64,000 nt of DNA from Dyella terrae (GTDB taxonomy: Bacteria > Pseudomonadota > Gammaproteobacteria > Xanthomonadales > Rhodanobacteraceae). The DNA lies in the NCBI RefSeq assembly GCF_022394535.1, contig NZ_CP089414.1, forward strand, positions 1,984,001-2,048,000, in the 5' to 3' direction. Under the pieces are notes generated by a model. It ran no database searches and had not been told where the DNA came from. It was given only the letters and a program-made list of their open reading frames with translations. The position numbers were made by a program, and so were the translations under genes. Positions 25,132 to 34,224 of this stretch are shown one piece after another. How positions within the stretch are numbered: position 1 is the first letter of the stretch; each line of letters starts with the position of its first letter.

Positions 25132-26069
25132 GCCATTACCTCCTCGGTCACGGCCAGCGCGTGGCTACCTTGTATGTGGCGTACGTCGCGGATACCGAGG
25201 TAACGATGCAGATCGCCGGGTGCGACGTCCTTCATCGGCCCCGGCGCGGACGCCGTGCCGGGAGCTGGTTGAGGATACGCGGTGGAACGTGCCGTATAGA
25301 ACGTGATGCTGCCCTCCACCTTTTGCTGAATCTGGTGGATATGTCCGTTGAGCACGCTTACCGAGCCGAACCGGCGCAGGTAACTCACCGCTTCGTTGCT
25401 GTCGTCGGTGCCCCAGCCCCAATCGGGATACAAGGGCCACAGCGGCATGTGCGCAAACACCACCAGCGGCGTGTCGGGCGATAGCGCAGCAAGGTCTTTC
25501 TTCAGCCACGCCAGTTGATCAGCGCCAAGCGAACCGAGCCCGCCGGCCTTCAGATTGAGCACGTTGATGAGTCCGACGAAGTGCACGCCGCGATGGTCGA
25601 AGCTGTACCAGCCGCCCGACTGCTGGCGTTCGCCGAACCGATGAAAAAATTCGGCACCGTTGTCGCCAATGACGTCGTGCTCGCCCGGCACATAGAACAC
25701 CTTGCCCATGCGTGCGTCCTGCATGATGCCGGCCAAGGTGTCGAATTCCTCCGGCCGTGACAGATGCGTGAGGTCGCCCGTGTGCAGCACGAAATCCGGG
25801 CTTACCTTTTGCGCGTTGATCATCGCCAACGATTCGCGCAGCGTTCCCGCCACGTCCATGTTCGGCGCCTTATGGAAGCCGATATGCGAGTCGCTGATCT
25901 GCACGAAGCCGAAGCTGGCGTCATTCGCCGAAGCAGCGCCTTTGGCCGTCAGGGGCTGCGCGCGAAGCACACCACCGTGCATCAGCCACAAGGTCCCGAC
26001 ACCTGCCCACGCCATGCATTTGAGGAACTGGCGGCGACCGTCTATGTCGCGATCTTCGATGTCGTTCAT
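25128..26069 (-). CDS. Tat-exported metallophosphoesterase
   Basis: 313 residues. The N terminus has a twin-arginine signal, RRQFLKC followed by a hydrophobic stretch. The calcineurin-like phosphoesterase domain is complete: QISDSHIGF (D-x-H), HTGDLTH (G-D), VPGEHDVIGD (the usual GNHD with Glu for Asn), VVFAHMPLW and LNGHIHQ. Frame is open further upstream, but the ATG at 26069 starts the Tat signal and lies 47 bases after a predicted transcription start. Substrate unknown. It is coupled to the cupredoxin gene. Confidence 0.9.
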   Translation of the reverse strand: MNDIEDRDIDGRRQFLKCMAWAGVGTLWLMHGGVLRAQPLTAKGAASANDASFGFVQISDSHIGFHKAPNMDVAGTLRESLAMINAQKVSPDFVLHTGDLTHLSRPEEFDTLAGIMQDARMGKVFYVPGEHDVIGDNGAEFFHRFGERQQSGGWYSFDHRGVHFVGLINVLNLKAGGLGSLGADQLAWLKKDLAALSPDTPLVVFAHMPLWPLYPDWGWGTDDSNEAVSYLRRFGSVSVLNGHIHQIQQKVEGSITFYTARSTAYPQPAPGTASAPGPMKDVAPGDLHRYLGIRDVRHIQGSHALAVTEEVMA

Positions 26070-26122
26070 GGTCGGCTCTCCGGTATCGGCGGCAGGCACC
26101 TCGCCCGCTGCCCTTACTCCGA

Positions 26123-26149
26123 ATACCCGCCGACACGATGATCTATTCC
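26123..26149 (-). promoter_or_regulatory. Predicted ECF promoter for the metallophosphoesterase-cupredoxin operon
   Basis: On the minus strand, GGAATA (26144-26149) and GGTAT (26123-26127) are separated by 16 bases. The same two elements with the same spacing lie on the plus strand at 26176-26202, upstream of the ECF sigma gene. The matching pair suggests that one sigma factor reads both. Confidence 0.6.
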
Positions 26150-26175
26150 CTGGTACGGGCGAAAAACAAGGCATT

Positions 26176-26202
26176 GGAATAAAGTGCCTCCAAGCGAGGT
26201 AT
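26176..26202 (+). promoter_or_regulatory. Predicted autoregulated promoter of the ECF sigma gene
   Basis: GGAATA at 26176-26181 and GGTAT at 26198-26202, 16 bases apart, mirror the divergent promoter at 26123-26149. The first ATG, at 26211, lies only eight bases beyond the second element, so the message may have almost no leader. Confidence 0.6.
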
Positions 26203-26210
26203 ACCCTCTT

Positions 26211-26783
26211 ATGCCGACCGAGCCGAACGCCCGTCCGAGAGATCCCGATGCCGCACGAAGCGCACGCTTCGAGGCGCTGGTGGTGCCGTATCTCGACGCG
26301 GCCTATAACCTCGCGCACTGGCTCGCGCATAATCCTGCCGACGCGCAGGACGTAGTCCAGGAAGCCATGCTGCGCGCCCTGCGCTACTTCGACAGTTTCC
26401 ACGGCGGCGACGTACGCGTTTGGCTGCTGGCCATCGTGCGCAACACCTTCTACACACTGCGTAGCCGACAGCCACAGGATGCGTTGCATGACGAGCTGGA
26501 CGACGAAGTGCACCCGCTGGTCGACAATGCGCCGTCGCCAGAAGCACTGACCCTGCTGGCCGTGGACGTCGGTGCCCTGCAGGCTGCACTGGAGCGCCTG
26601 CCTGCGTCGCTGCGCGAGATCCTCGTTCTACGCGAGCTGGAAGAATGCTCGTACAAGGAAATCGCCACCATTACCGGACAGAAGATCGGCACGGTCATGT
26701 CCCGATTGGCCCGCGCGCGCGAACGCCTGCGGAACGAACTCACCTGCCGGCCCAAGGAGGTACGTCGCCATGATGTGCGATGA
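26211..26783 (+). CDS. ECF-family RNA polymerase sigma factor
   Basis: 190 residues from ATG 26211. A GTG at 26184 is in frame but would lie inside the predicted promoter. Region 2 reads [40 protein letters not shown]; region 4 reads [23 protein letters not shown] with the recognition helix around [18 protein letters not shown]. It directs RNA polymerase to stress promoters. The anti-sigma gene overlaps its 3' end, after an AAGGAGG ribosome site. The divergent copper and phosphoesterase operon is the likely target. Confidence 0.92.
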   Translation: MPTEPNARPRDPDAARSARFEALVVPYLDAAYNLAHWLAHNPADAQDVVQEAMLRALRYFDSFHGGDVRVWLLAIVRNTFYTLRSRQPQDALHDELDDEVHPLVDNAPSPEALTLLAVDVGALQAALERLPASLREILVLRELEECSYKEIATITGQKIGTVMSRLARARERLRNELTCRPKEVRRHDVR

Positions 26784-27544
26784 CGCCGGGCTGCTCATGC
26801 ATGCCTATCTCGACGACGAACTGGACGCGGCCGATAGCGCGGCCATGGCACGCCATCTCAGCGAATGCGCGACCTGCAAGGCGCGCTACCAGACCTATAC
26901 GATCATGCAGAAGGCCTTGTCGGAACCCTCGCTCTATCACCGCGCTCCCGACGCCTTGCGTGCCCTCTGGAGCACGCCACCGGCGAACGTCGCACCAACG
27001 CCACTGCTGGTACGCCGTCGCGGCCCCATCGCCTTTGCCGCGGCCGCCGGCTTTGCCGCCGCGATGCTTCTTTCGGCACCGGCGTGGCTGCATTGGGTGC
27101 CTTCGCATGGTGCGAACGATGTCGTCGCCCAGGTCATTTCCAGCCACGTCCGCTCGCTTCAGGGCGAACATCTGATGGACGTGATTTCCACCGACCAGCA
27201 CACGGTGAAACCGTGGTTCGAAGGCAAGCTGGATTTTTCACCGCGCGTGAAGGACCTCGCCAGCGAAGGCTTCCCACTGGTCGGCGGACGGCTGAGATGC
27301 ACTGGAAGGCCACAGCGTGGCGGCGCTGGTGTACAAGCGCCGCTTGCACGTGATCAATCTGTTCCAGTGGCCGGCTGATGGCGGCTCACCCGCGCCGGCC
27401 GTCACGCAGGAGCACGGCTACACAGTGATCCGCTGGACAGGCGATGGCATGCGGTATGTCGCCATTTCGGACGTCAACGAAGGCGATCTCAAACAGTTCG
27501 TGCTGGCCTTCCAGAACGACGCCAACCCGGCAATGGCACGCTAA
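26770..27544 (+). pseudogene. Zinc-finger anti-sigma factor, frameshifted
   Basis: Starts [22 protein letters not shown] and has the zf-HC2/ZAS motif [12 protein letters not shown] (H-x3-C-x2-C), a membrane segment (about residues 78-98) and a periplasmic domain. The frame is lost near 27295, where GCTGAGATGCACTGG has one base too many; removing one A gives [28 protein letters not shown] and a stop at 27542-27544. The restored protein has about 257 residues. As written, the periplasmic domain is cut off, but the cytosolic zinc finger and membrane anchor remain, so sigma binding might survive. The site is not a homopolymer. Confidence 0.8.
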
Positions 27545-27549
27545 CCGAG

Positions 27550-27912
27550 TCAGGCAGCCGTTGCCGCGATCGTCCAGTCGTCAGGCGTCAGTACCGGCAA
27601 CCCATGCCCGAGTCGCGCCTTGTCGCACTGCGCGCTGGAGCGGCCAAACTCCCAGGATGGTTCCACCTCCCGACACACCGACGGGCGACGCTCGTAGATG
27701 CCGCAATGCGCAGCGTTACCCACCGTGCCCAACAGGGCGGTGCAACGCGGACGGGAGGCCTGCGTTCCACGCATAACGAGACGATGGGGATCGAGCGTTT
27801 CCGTGAGTTCCGGTGGCACCACGCCGTCCAGCGACGCCTCTGCCTCCGACCAATGGAAGGCCACGCGGAAATAGGCGCAGCACGCGCCGCAGCTCAAGCA
27901 AGGATGGACCAT
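27550..27912 (-). CDS. YkgJ-family cysteine cluster protein
   Basis: 120 residues from the ATG at 27912 (MVHPCLSCGACC); an upstream GTG at 27933 would add seven residues. It has the CxxCxxCC cluster at the N terminus, then CTAL and CGIYERRPSVCREVEP, the conserved YkgJ layout thought to bind zinc or an iron-sulfur cluster. Function is unknown. It is convergent with the anti-sigma gene and leaves only five bases between them. Confidence 0.85.
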   Translation of the reverse strand: MVHPCLSCGACCAYFRVAFHWSEAEASLDGVVPPELTETLDPHRLVMRGTQASRPRCTALLGTVGNAAHCGIYERRPSVCREVEPSWEFGRSSAQCDKARLGHGLPVLTPDDWTIAATAA

Positions 27913-27966
27913 GCGGAATGTCGGGGAGCGCACCCCCTGGCGCGCAGCAGCGGAATTCTAGAACGC

Positions 27967-27992
27967 CGAAGGCCCGCGTGCGCGGGCCTTCG
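27967..27992 (-). terminator. Perfect 12-base hairpin after the zinc metalloprotease gene
   Basis: CGAAGGCCCGCG at 27967-27978 and CGCGGGCCTTCG at 27981-27992 form a perfect stem with a two-base gap. It lies 33 bases after the ypfJ-like stop on the minus strand. No T run follows, so its action as an intrinsic terminator is uncertain. Confidence 0.55.
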
Positions 27993-28025
27993 ATAGTGGG
28001 TAGCTGCATCCGCTGGCGTGCGTTC

Positions 28026-28889
28026 TTACGGTTCCCCGGCGAACGTGTTGCAGCTCGCCATATCACCGCTCGCAAAGCCCGCCTTGAACCATTTCACGCG
28101 CTGCGCGGAGGTGCCGTGAGTGAACGAGTCGGGCACTACCCTGCCTTGCGCCTGCTGCTGGAGCGCGTCGTCACCGATCTTGCTGGCAGCATTGAGCGCC
28201 GACTCGATATCGCCCGGTTGCAGCCATTGCAGGCGTTGCTGAGTGTGGTTGGCCCACACGCCAGCGAAACAGTCGGCCTGCAACTCCTGGCGCACAGACA
28301 GCCCGTCCGCACCTTCCATCCGCGCTCCGCGACGGCGTGCCTGTTCCACCTGATCGAAGATGCCCAGCAGGTTCTGCACGTGATGGCCCACCTCGTGTGC
28401 AATCACGTAGGCCCGGGCAAAGTCACCCGACGCCTGAAAGCGGTTCTGCAGCTCCTGAAAGAACGCCACGTCCAGGTACACCTTCTGGTCGCCGGGGCAA
28501 TAGAACGGCCCCACCGCCGTCGAGGCCGCCCCGCAGGCGGTATTCACGCCCCCACTGAACAAGTCCAGCTTGGGGTCCACGTACTGGCGTCCGTGCGCGG
28601 CAAAGATGTCGCCCCAGGTCTTCTCGGTCGAGCCGAGAATGGCGCTGACGAAATCCTTGGTTTGCGGGTCGACGTCGGCCGGTGGGCCGCTCGGCGCAGC
28701 CACTTGCTGGCCGCCGTTGCCTGCCTGTCCGAGCAGGGCCGTGGGGTCCTTGAAGAACACCAAGCCCAGGATGGCCAGAATCACGATGCCGCCCAGCCCC
28801 AGTCCGCGGCCTCCGCCGAAACGGGGACCACCGCCACCGCCGCTGTCGACCTCAACGTTCTGACTGCGTTCGCCCTTCTGCCAATCCAT
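28026..28889 (-). CDS. ypfJ: Neutral zinc metallopeptidase, YpfJ family
   Basis: 287 residues. A Gly-rich N terminus (GGGGGPRFGGGRG) precedes one membrane segment (about residues 33-46), then a periplasmic domain. The zinc site is VIAHEVGHHVQN, with the downstream ligand in ELQADCFAGVWA. Cysteine-containing segments NTACGAAS and FYCPGDQKVYLD are also conserved in the family. It is a single gene; the physiological substrate is unknown. Confidence 0.92.
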   Translation of the reverse strand: MDWQKGERSQNVEVDSGGGGGPRFGGGRGLGLGGIVILAILGLVFFKDPTALLGQAGNGGQQVAAPSGPPADVDPQTKDFVSAILGSTEKTWGDIFAAHGRQYVDPKLDLFSGGVNTACGAASTAVGPFYCPGDQKVYLDVAFFQELQNRFQASGDFARAYVIAHEVGHHVQNLLGIFDQVEQARRRGARMEGADGLSVRQELQADCFAGVWANHTQQRLQWLQPGDIESALNAASKIGDDALQQQAQGRVVPDSFTHGTSAQRVKWFKAGFASGDMASCNTFAGEP

Positions 28890-28995
28890 ATGACGGCCCT
28901 CGCATGCCCTACGGTCATATGACGATAGCGCCTCACGCCCCCTCCCGCCATCGTCACACGATAGCTACAGTGCTCATTTTCGGAGAGATCCCCTA

Positions 28996-29391
28996 ATGAC
29001 CCAGCACCTACCCGCCATCGTCGTCCTGCTTACAGTCCTGCTGCAGTTCGGCACCATGTGGGCCACCGGCCACGCGCGTGGCAAATACGGCATCAAGGCG
29101 CCGGCCATCACCGGTCACGCTGGGTTCGAACGGGCCTGGCGTGTGCAGATGAACACGCTGGAATCCACCATGATGTTCCTGCCCGCGCTGTGGCTGGCCG
29201 TGCAATACGGCTATCCGCTGTGGGGCGGTGTGGCGGGTCTGGTCTGGGTGTTCGGCCGGGCGTGGTACGCGGTGAGCTATCTACAGGATGCCGCCAAGCG
29301 CGGCCCCGGTTTCATGGTGTCCATGATCGGCTGGGCGGCCACGGTGGTACTAGGTGTGACGGGCTTGGTCCGCGCGCTGATAGCCGGCTAA
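28996..29391 (+). CDS. MAPEG-family membrane protein
   Basis: 131 residues with four membrane helices. It has FERAWRVQMNTLESTMMFLPALWLA, which contains the conserved R-x-x-x-N-x-x-E of the MAPEG family (microsomal glutathione S-transferase and relatives). Glutathione transferase or peroxidase activity is possible but not shown. ATG follows GGAGAGATCCCCTA. It is divergent from ypfJ and convergent with the TerC gene. Confidence 0.88.
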   Translation: MTQHLPAIVVLLTVLLQFGTMWATGHARGKYGIKAPAITGHAGFERAWRVQMNTLESTMMFLPALWLAVQYGYPLWGGVAGLVWVFGRAWYAVSYLQDAAKRGPGFMVSMIGWAATVVLGVTGLVRALIAG

Positions 29392-29431
29392 GGCGATGCA
29401 GGTCGCGCGCCCTGCGCGCGACCTGCCTCAC

Positions 29432-30988
29432 TCATTCCACGGGATTCACTTTCAACCGCTCGATGCGCGCGCCGTCCATCGCCACGACCTCGAAGCGCAG
29501 CCCCTCGCTGACGAACGTGTCGCCCACGCTGGGCAATCGCCCCAGTTGTTCCAGTACGTAACCGGCCAGCGTCGAAAAACTATCCTCGCCGCTCAGCTTG
29601 TAACCCAACAGATGTTCGACACGGCGCAGGTCCAGGCTGGCGTCGATCAGCCAGCTGCCATCCGGATCCTGCAGCGCGGAGGGATCGCCGCTGTCTTCGT
29701 CGGGGAATTCGCCGGCGATCACTTCCAGCACGTCAGTCGGCGTGACCAGGCCGAGCACACTGCCGTACTCGTCCACCACCAGCGCCACCTGCAGCGATTG
29801 GCGCCGGAATTCCTCGATCAGGCGCAACACGCTCAACGACTCCAATACGGTGAGCGGCTTGCGCACCACCTGCTCAACCTCGATGCGACCATGCTCCAGC
29901 AAGCTCGCCAGCAAATCACGCGACGAGGCCACGCCAACCAGTTGATCCAGATCGTCGCCCGCCACCGGTAGCCACGCGTGACTGGACGCGTTGAGCTCGG
30001 CGCGAAGCTGTTCGGTACTTTCGCGCGGATCGATCCAGTTGATCTCGGGGCGCGGCGTCATGATCGAACGCACCGGACGATGCGCGAGATCGAGCACGCC
30101 CTGCACCATCGCCAGCTCATCCTTACCGAACACGGCGACACTGCCCTCGCTGCTGGCCGTCGCCGCCTTGGGCGCCGCGTCCTCGTCGTCGCCGCCCGCG
30201 CCGCCCAGCAGATTCAGCACGGCAAGCGCCGTGCGGTCCCGCAACGTACGCGCACTACCCAACAGGCTGCGCTGGCGATTGCGGCGCATGGTCTGGTTGA
30301 AAGCCTCGATCAAGATCGAGAAGCCGATCGCCGCGTACAGGTAGCCCTTCGGAATGTGGAAACCAAAGCCTTCCGCGACCAGGCTGAAGCCGATCATTAA
30401 CAGAAACGACAGGCACAGAATCACCACTGTCGGTCGCGCGTTGACGAAGTTAGTCAGCGGCTTGCTCGCGCTGATCATCAGCACCATCGCCACCACAACC
30501 GCAATCATCATCACCGAGAGATGGTCGACCATGCCGACCGCAGTGATCACGGAATCGAGTGAGAACACCGCGTCCAGCGCCACGATCTGCGCCACCACCA
30601 GCCAGAAGCGCGCAGGCGCGCGCTTGGAGGCATCATCGTGGTCGCTCGCCTCCAGCCGCTCGTGCAGCTCAACGGTCGCCTTGAACAGCAGGAACGCGCC
30701 ACCCAGCAGCAGGATGATGTCGCGCCACGAGAACGAAATGGAGCCCAGCTGGATGATCGGCGTGGTGAGCTTCACCATCCATGACATCGCGCCCAGCAGC
30801 GCGAGTCGCATGATCAGCGCCAGCGAGAGGCCGAGCACACGGGCCTTGTCGCGCTCCTTCGCATGCAGCTTGTCGGCGAGGATGGCGATGAAGACGAGAT
30901 TGTCGATGCCGAGCACGATCTCCAGCACCACCAGGGTGAGGAGACCCGCCCAAGCGGTCGGGTCGGACAGCCAGTCGAATGCAAACAT
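29432..30988 (-). CDS. TerC-family membrane protein with CBS and CorC domains (YoaE/YegH type)
   Basis: 518 residues. The N-terminal TerC domain (about 1-240) has seven or so helices and the conserved acidic motifs [13 protein letters not shown] and [12 protein letters not shown]. Two CBS domains follow (about 300-420; [26 protein letters not shown]) and a CorC/HlyC domain ends the protein ([15 protein letters not shown] to [17 protein letters not shown]). The layout matches E. coli YoaE and YegH. TerC proteins are linked to manganese export and metal loading of exported enzymes; the exact role of this fusion type is not settled. Confidence 0.92.
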   Translation of the reverse strand: MFAFDWLSDPTAWAGLLTLVVLEIVLGIDNLVFIAILADKLHAKERDKARVLGLSLALIMRLALLGAMSWMVKLTTPIIQLGSISFSWRDIILLLGGAFLLFKATVELHERLEASDHDDASKRAPARFWLVVAQIVALDAVFSLDSVITAVGMVDHLSVMMIAVVVAMVLMISASKPLTNFVNARPTVVILCLSFLLMIGFSLVAEGFGFHIPKGYLYAAIGFSILIEAFNQTMRRNRQRSLLGSARTLRDRTALAVLNLLGGAGGDDEDAAPKAATASSEGSVAVFGKDELAMVQGVLDLAHRPVRSIMTPRPEINWIDPRESTEQLRAELNASSHAWLPVAGDDLDQLVGVASSRDLLASLLEHGRIEVEQVVRKPLTVLESLSVLRLIEEFRRQSLQVALVVDEYGSVLGLVTPTDVLEVIAGEFPDEDSGDPSALQDPDGSWLIDASLDLRRVEHLLGYKLSGEDSFSTLAGYVLEQLGRLPSVGDTFVSEGLRFEVVAMDGARIERLKVNPVE

Positions 30989-31196
30989 AGGCTGGCGCGT
31001 GGGCGCCGAATTCCTCCTTGGATCGTCTATTCACTATACAGGGCGCGGCTGTGAACGCAGCGGCCACCCTGCGCGCACCCTGCCAAAGGACAGGATTGGC
31101 ACGCACGTCGGCAGGGACTAGCGTGAACACGTCTGCCGGCGCCGCGCGGCCGGCCTGTGCACCCACCCTGCACGCGAGTGCCCTGGATTGTTTTCG

Positions 31197-32006
31197 ATGG
31201 ATGCGAACCGACTGACCGACCTGCCCGTTTCGCCACCGAACCAAAACGCCGGCATTCCCACGCCCTGGCAGGCCGTCGCGCTGATCGCTCTCTATTTCAT
31301 GCTGCAGCTGGCCGTTGGCAGCCTGATGACACTGGTGGTTGGCTTGGTGGCCACCTTGCACGAAGGTGGCGGACTCAGCGCCATCATCCCGCTGGGGCGT
31401 CGCTGGCTGGGCCAGTCGGACATGACAGCGGCAGCCGTGATCGTCACGCTGCTGATCTCCGCGACAGTGATCATGCGCCTGGTGCGGCGCGCGTGGCCGC
31501 AGCGATGGACGGAGGGCACCCCGCCGGGCCTGGGTTTCACTCCGTCTCCACATATCGCTTTCTACGTCGCCGCCCTCGCCGCGGGTGTGATGATGCCCAT
31601 CGTCGGCGGCTTGTTGACCACATGGCTCGCGCAAGGCCACGAGGTGAGTCAGGACATCAAGCAACTGGGTGCCAACACGTCGCTCGCGCTGCGGCTGCCG
31701 CTTGCTCTGCTGGTGGTCAGCGTCGGGCCCGTGGTGGAGGAACTGTTGTTCCGGGGCGTCCTGCTTTCCGCTATCGCGCGCTACACCGGCAACGGCATGG
31801 CCATCGTGCTATCGGCCCTGCTATTCGCCTGCGTGCATCTGCCCGACCTGTCCTTCCTCTGGTACGCACTGCCCAACCTGGCGCTGCTTGGCCTGATCCT
31901 CGGCTGGCTGCGCGTGCAGTCCGAATCCATCTGGCCCGCCGTGATCGCCCACGGTATGAACAACCTGCTGGCCGTGGTGTCGTGGTTTGTGATGACCCAG
32001 CAATAG
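31197..32006 (+). CDS. CPBP-family intramembrane glutamic endopeptidase
   Basis: 269 residues with about eight membrane helices. The three CPBP (Abi) motifs are present: VVEELLFRGVL (catalytic Glu pair and Arg), ACVHLPDLSF (His) and VIAHGMNNLL (His and Asn). Family members are relatives of the CAAX protease Rce1; bacterial ones act in peptide maturation, immunity or stress control. An in-frame TTG at 31188 is possible, but the ATG at 31197 is preferred. The target is unknown. Confidence 0.88.
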   Translation: MDANRLTDLPVSPPNQNAGIPTPWQAVALIALYFMLQLAVGSLMTLVVGLVATLHEGGGLSAIIPLGRRWLGQSDMTAAAVIVTLLISATVIMRLVRRAWPQRWTEGTPPGLGFTPSPHIAFYVAALAAGVMMPIVGGLLTTWLAQGHEVSQDIKQLGANTSLALRLPLALLVVSVGPVVEELLFRGVLLSAIARYTGNGMAIVLSALLFACVHLPDLSFLWYALPNLALLGLILGWLRVQSESIWPAVIAHGMNNLLAVVSWFVMTQQ

Positions 32007-32030
32007 CTGAGCCATCACGGGGCGCTATGC

Positions 32031-32600
32031 TCAGGCGCGAATCAGCCAATGCGCACGCAGCAGGCGTGCGGTCTCGAACACCGGCAGACCCATCACGCCG
32101 GAATGGCTGCCGTCCAAATGCTCGATCAGCTTGGCGCCGTGCCCCTGAATCGCATAAGCACCGGCCTTGCCGAACGGCTCACCCGTAGCGATGTAGGCGG
32201 CGATGGTGGCCTTATCCAGCACCGGCATGGTCACACGCGACAGGCTGGTGTCTGACCACTCGCCCGAACGGGTGACCAGCCATACGGTGGAGATCACTTC
32301 GTGTACCCGACCCGACAGCCGCCCCAGCATGCCGGCGGCATCATCGGCATCATCCGGCTTGCCGAAAACCTGGTCGCCCAACACCACTTCGGTATCCGCC
32401 CCAAGCACGGCCACGTTGACATCTTCCAGCATCACGAGCCCTGCGCGTGCTTTCTCGCGTGCCACGCGGCTCACGTAATCCCGTGGCGATTCGCCAAGCG
32501 CGCGCTGTTCGGGCACATCGACGTCGACGACGCGGAAATCCACGCCGATCTGTTCAAGCAACTGGTGACGACGCGGCGATTGCGAAGCGAGATAGAGCAT
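32031..32600 (-). CDS. maf: Maf-family nucleotide pyrophosphatase (YhdE type)
   Basis: 189 residues. The Maf signature at the start is LYLASQSPRRHQLLEQIG, with the catalytic Asp in LGADTEVVLGDQVFGKP. The family hydrolyses non-canonical or modified nucleoside triphosphates; the YhdE branch acts on dTTP and UTP. ATG 32600 is chosen because the signature begins immediately after it. In related genomes maf follows rlmH; here a GNAT gene and a CoA-transferase gene lie between them. Confidence 0.92.
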   Translation of the reverse strand: MLYLASQSPRRHQLLEQIGVDFRVVDVDVPEQRALGESPRDYVSRVAREKARAGLVMLEDVNVAVLGADTEVVLGDQVFGKPDDADDAAGMLGRLSGRVHEVISTVWLVTRSGEWSDTSLSRVTMPVLDKATIAAYIATGEPFGKAGAYAIQGHGAKLIEHLDGSHSGVMGLPVFETARLLRAHWLIRA

Positions 32601-32628
32601 GTGGCCATTCCGTGGGCAGCGGGCCCCC

Positions 32629-34140
32629 TTAAGGTCGCATATCCCCGGTATCAAGGAAACGTTGGTGCCAGGACAAGGCCTCTTGCAGCAGGTGTGGCGT
32701 GTGTTTGCCGCGGCTGTTGTGCAATGCCCGATCGAAATAATCCTGCAACATCGGGCGATAGCTCGGGTGCGCACAGCGCTCGATCACCACCTTGGCACGC
32801 TGACGCGGCGACAGGCCGCGTAGGTCGGCAAGGCCCTGCTCAGTGACGACTACCGCCACATCATGCTCCGTGTGATCCACGTGGCTCACCATCGGCACGA
32901 TGCAGGAGACGGCGCCGTTCTTCGCCGTGCTGGGTGTGAGGAAGCACGAGAGGAACCCGTTACGCGCGAAATCGCCCGAACCACCGATACCGTTGATGAT
33001 GCTGGTGCCAGCCACATGCGTGGAGTTGATATTCCCGTAGATATCCGCCTCCACCATGCCGTTCATCGCGATGCAGCCGAGTCGGCGCACCAGCTCCGGA
33101 TGATTGGATATCTCCTGCGTGCGCAGAATGATTCGCTTGCGGAAGAAATCGATCTTGTCGAGGAAGCGCTCGATGCCCGCGGGACTCAGCGAAAACGACG
33201 TAGCTGATGCTACTGACAGCACATCGTGCTCCAGCAGATCGAGCATGCCGTCCTGGATCACTTCGGTGAACGCGCTCAGGCCGCTGAAGCCACCTTCGCG
33301 CAACCCCGCCAGCACAGCGTTTGCGATATTGCCCACGCCGGACTGCAGTGGCAGCAGTTGCGGTCCCAGACGGCCCTTGGCGATCTCGTGGCGAAAGAAG
33401 TCGATGAGATTGCCGGCGATCTGCCGCGAGGTATCGTCCAACGGCGCAAAGGCACTGTTGCGGTCGGGCGCGTTGGTTTCCACCACCGCAATAACCTTGT
33501 CGGGATCGAGCCGAAGGTACGGCTCACCGATGCGATCGTCCGGCTTGAGCAACGGAATCGGCTTGCGGTGTGGCGGCAAGGCCGTGCCGTAGTAGATGTC
33601 ATGCATACCGTCCATTTCGAGCGGCTGCCAGTGGTTCACCTCGACGATCACCTTGTCGGCCAGGTCCAGCCACGTCTTGTTGTTGCCCACCGAAGACGAT
33701 GCCAGCAAGCTGCCATCGGGCATGATCGCCGTCGCCTCGATCACGGCAAGATCGATCTTGCCGAAGAAACCGAACCACGCGTACTGCGCGACATGGCTGA
33801 GGTGGATGTCCAGATAGTTCATCTCGCCGCGGTTGATGCGAGCGCGCAACTCCGGGTCGGACTGGTAAGGCAGGCGAAGATCGATACCATCCGCACGCGC
33901 CAGCGCACCATCCAACTCAGGCGCAGTGGATGCGCCCGTGAGCACGCGCACACGGAACGGATCGCCGCGTTCGTGCGTGGCGACCATGCGCGCCGCCAAC
34001 GCCTGCGGCACGGCCTTGGGATAGCCCGCACCGGTAAAACCACTCATACCGATCGTCATGCCGTGATCGACGAGTTCTGCTGCCCGGGTGGCCGTCATGA
34101 CCTTAGCGGCCAGGCCAGCATGGCCGATACGCTTGTCCAC
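32629..34140 (-). CDS. Succinyl-CoA:acetate CoA-transferase (acetyl-CoA hydrolase/transferase family)
   Basis: 503 residues. The family start is GMTIGMSGFTGAGYPKAVP. The catalytic Glu lies in TEVIQDGMLDLL, preceded by PLQSGVGNIANAV. Other family blocks are IYGNINSTHVAGTSIINGIGGSGDFARN and VVTEQGLADLRGLSPRQRA. Such enzymes move CoA between succinyl-CoA and acetate in a modified citric acid cycle and in acetate use. It lies 28 bases from the maf start on the same strand, so the two may be co-transcribed. Confidence 0.9.
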   Translation of the reverse strand: MDKRIGHAGLAAKVMTATRAAELVDHGMTIGMSGFTGAGYPKAVPQALAARMVATHERGDPFRVRVLTGASTAPELDGALARADGIDLRLPYQSDPELRARINRGEMNYLDIHLSHVAQYAWFGFFGKIDLAVIEATAIMPDGSLLASSSVGNNKTWLDLADKVIVEVNHWQPLEMDGMHDIYYGTALPPHRKPIPLLKPDDRIGEPYLRLDPDKVIAVVETNAPDRNSAFAPLDDTSRQIAGNLIDFFRHEIAKGRLGPQLLPLQSGVGNIANAVLAGLREGGFSGLSAFTEVIQDGMLDLLEHDVLSVASATSFSLSPAGIERFLDKIDFFRKRIILRTQEISNHPELVRRLGCIAMNGMVEADIYGNINSTHVAGTSIINGIGGSGDFARNGFLSCFLTPSTAKNGAVSCIVPMVSHVDHTEHDVAVVVTEQGLADLRGLSPRQRAKVVIERCAHPSYRPMLQDYFDRALHNSRGKHTPHLLQEALSWHQRFLDTGDMRP

Positions 34141-34224
34141 GAGGATGTCTCCTGCACTCCAATCGACGAATGGTAGCGCGCGGAAACGTCAAACTCTTGG
34201 CAAGGTAGACGATGGTCGGGTACG

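Noticed and set aside
26184..26210. GTG at 26184 as the start of the ECF sigma gene
   Set aside because: It falls between the two elements of the predicted promoter; the ATG at 26211 gives a normal ECF length.
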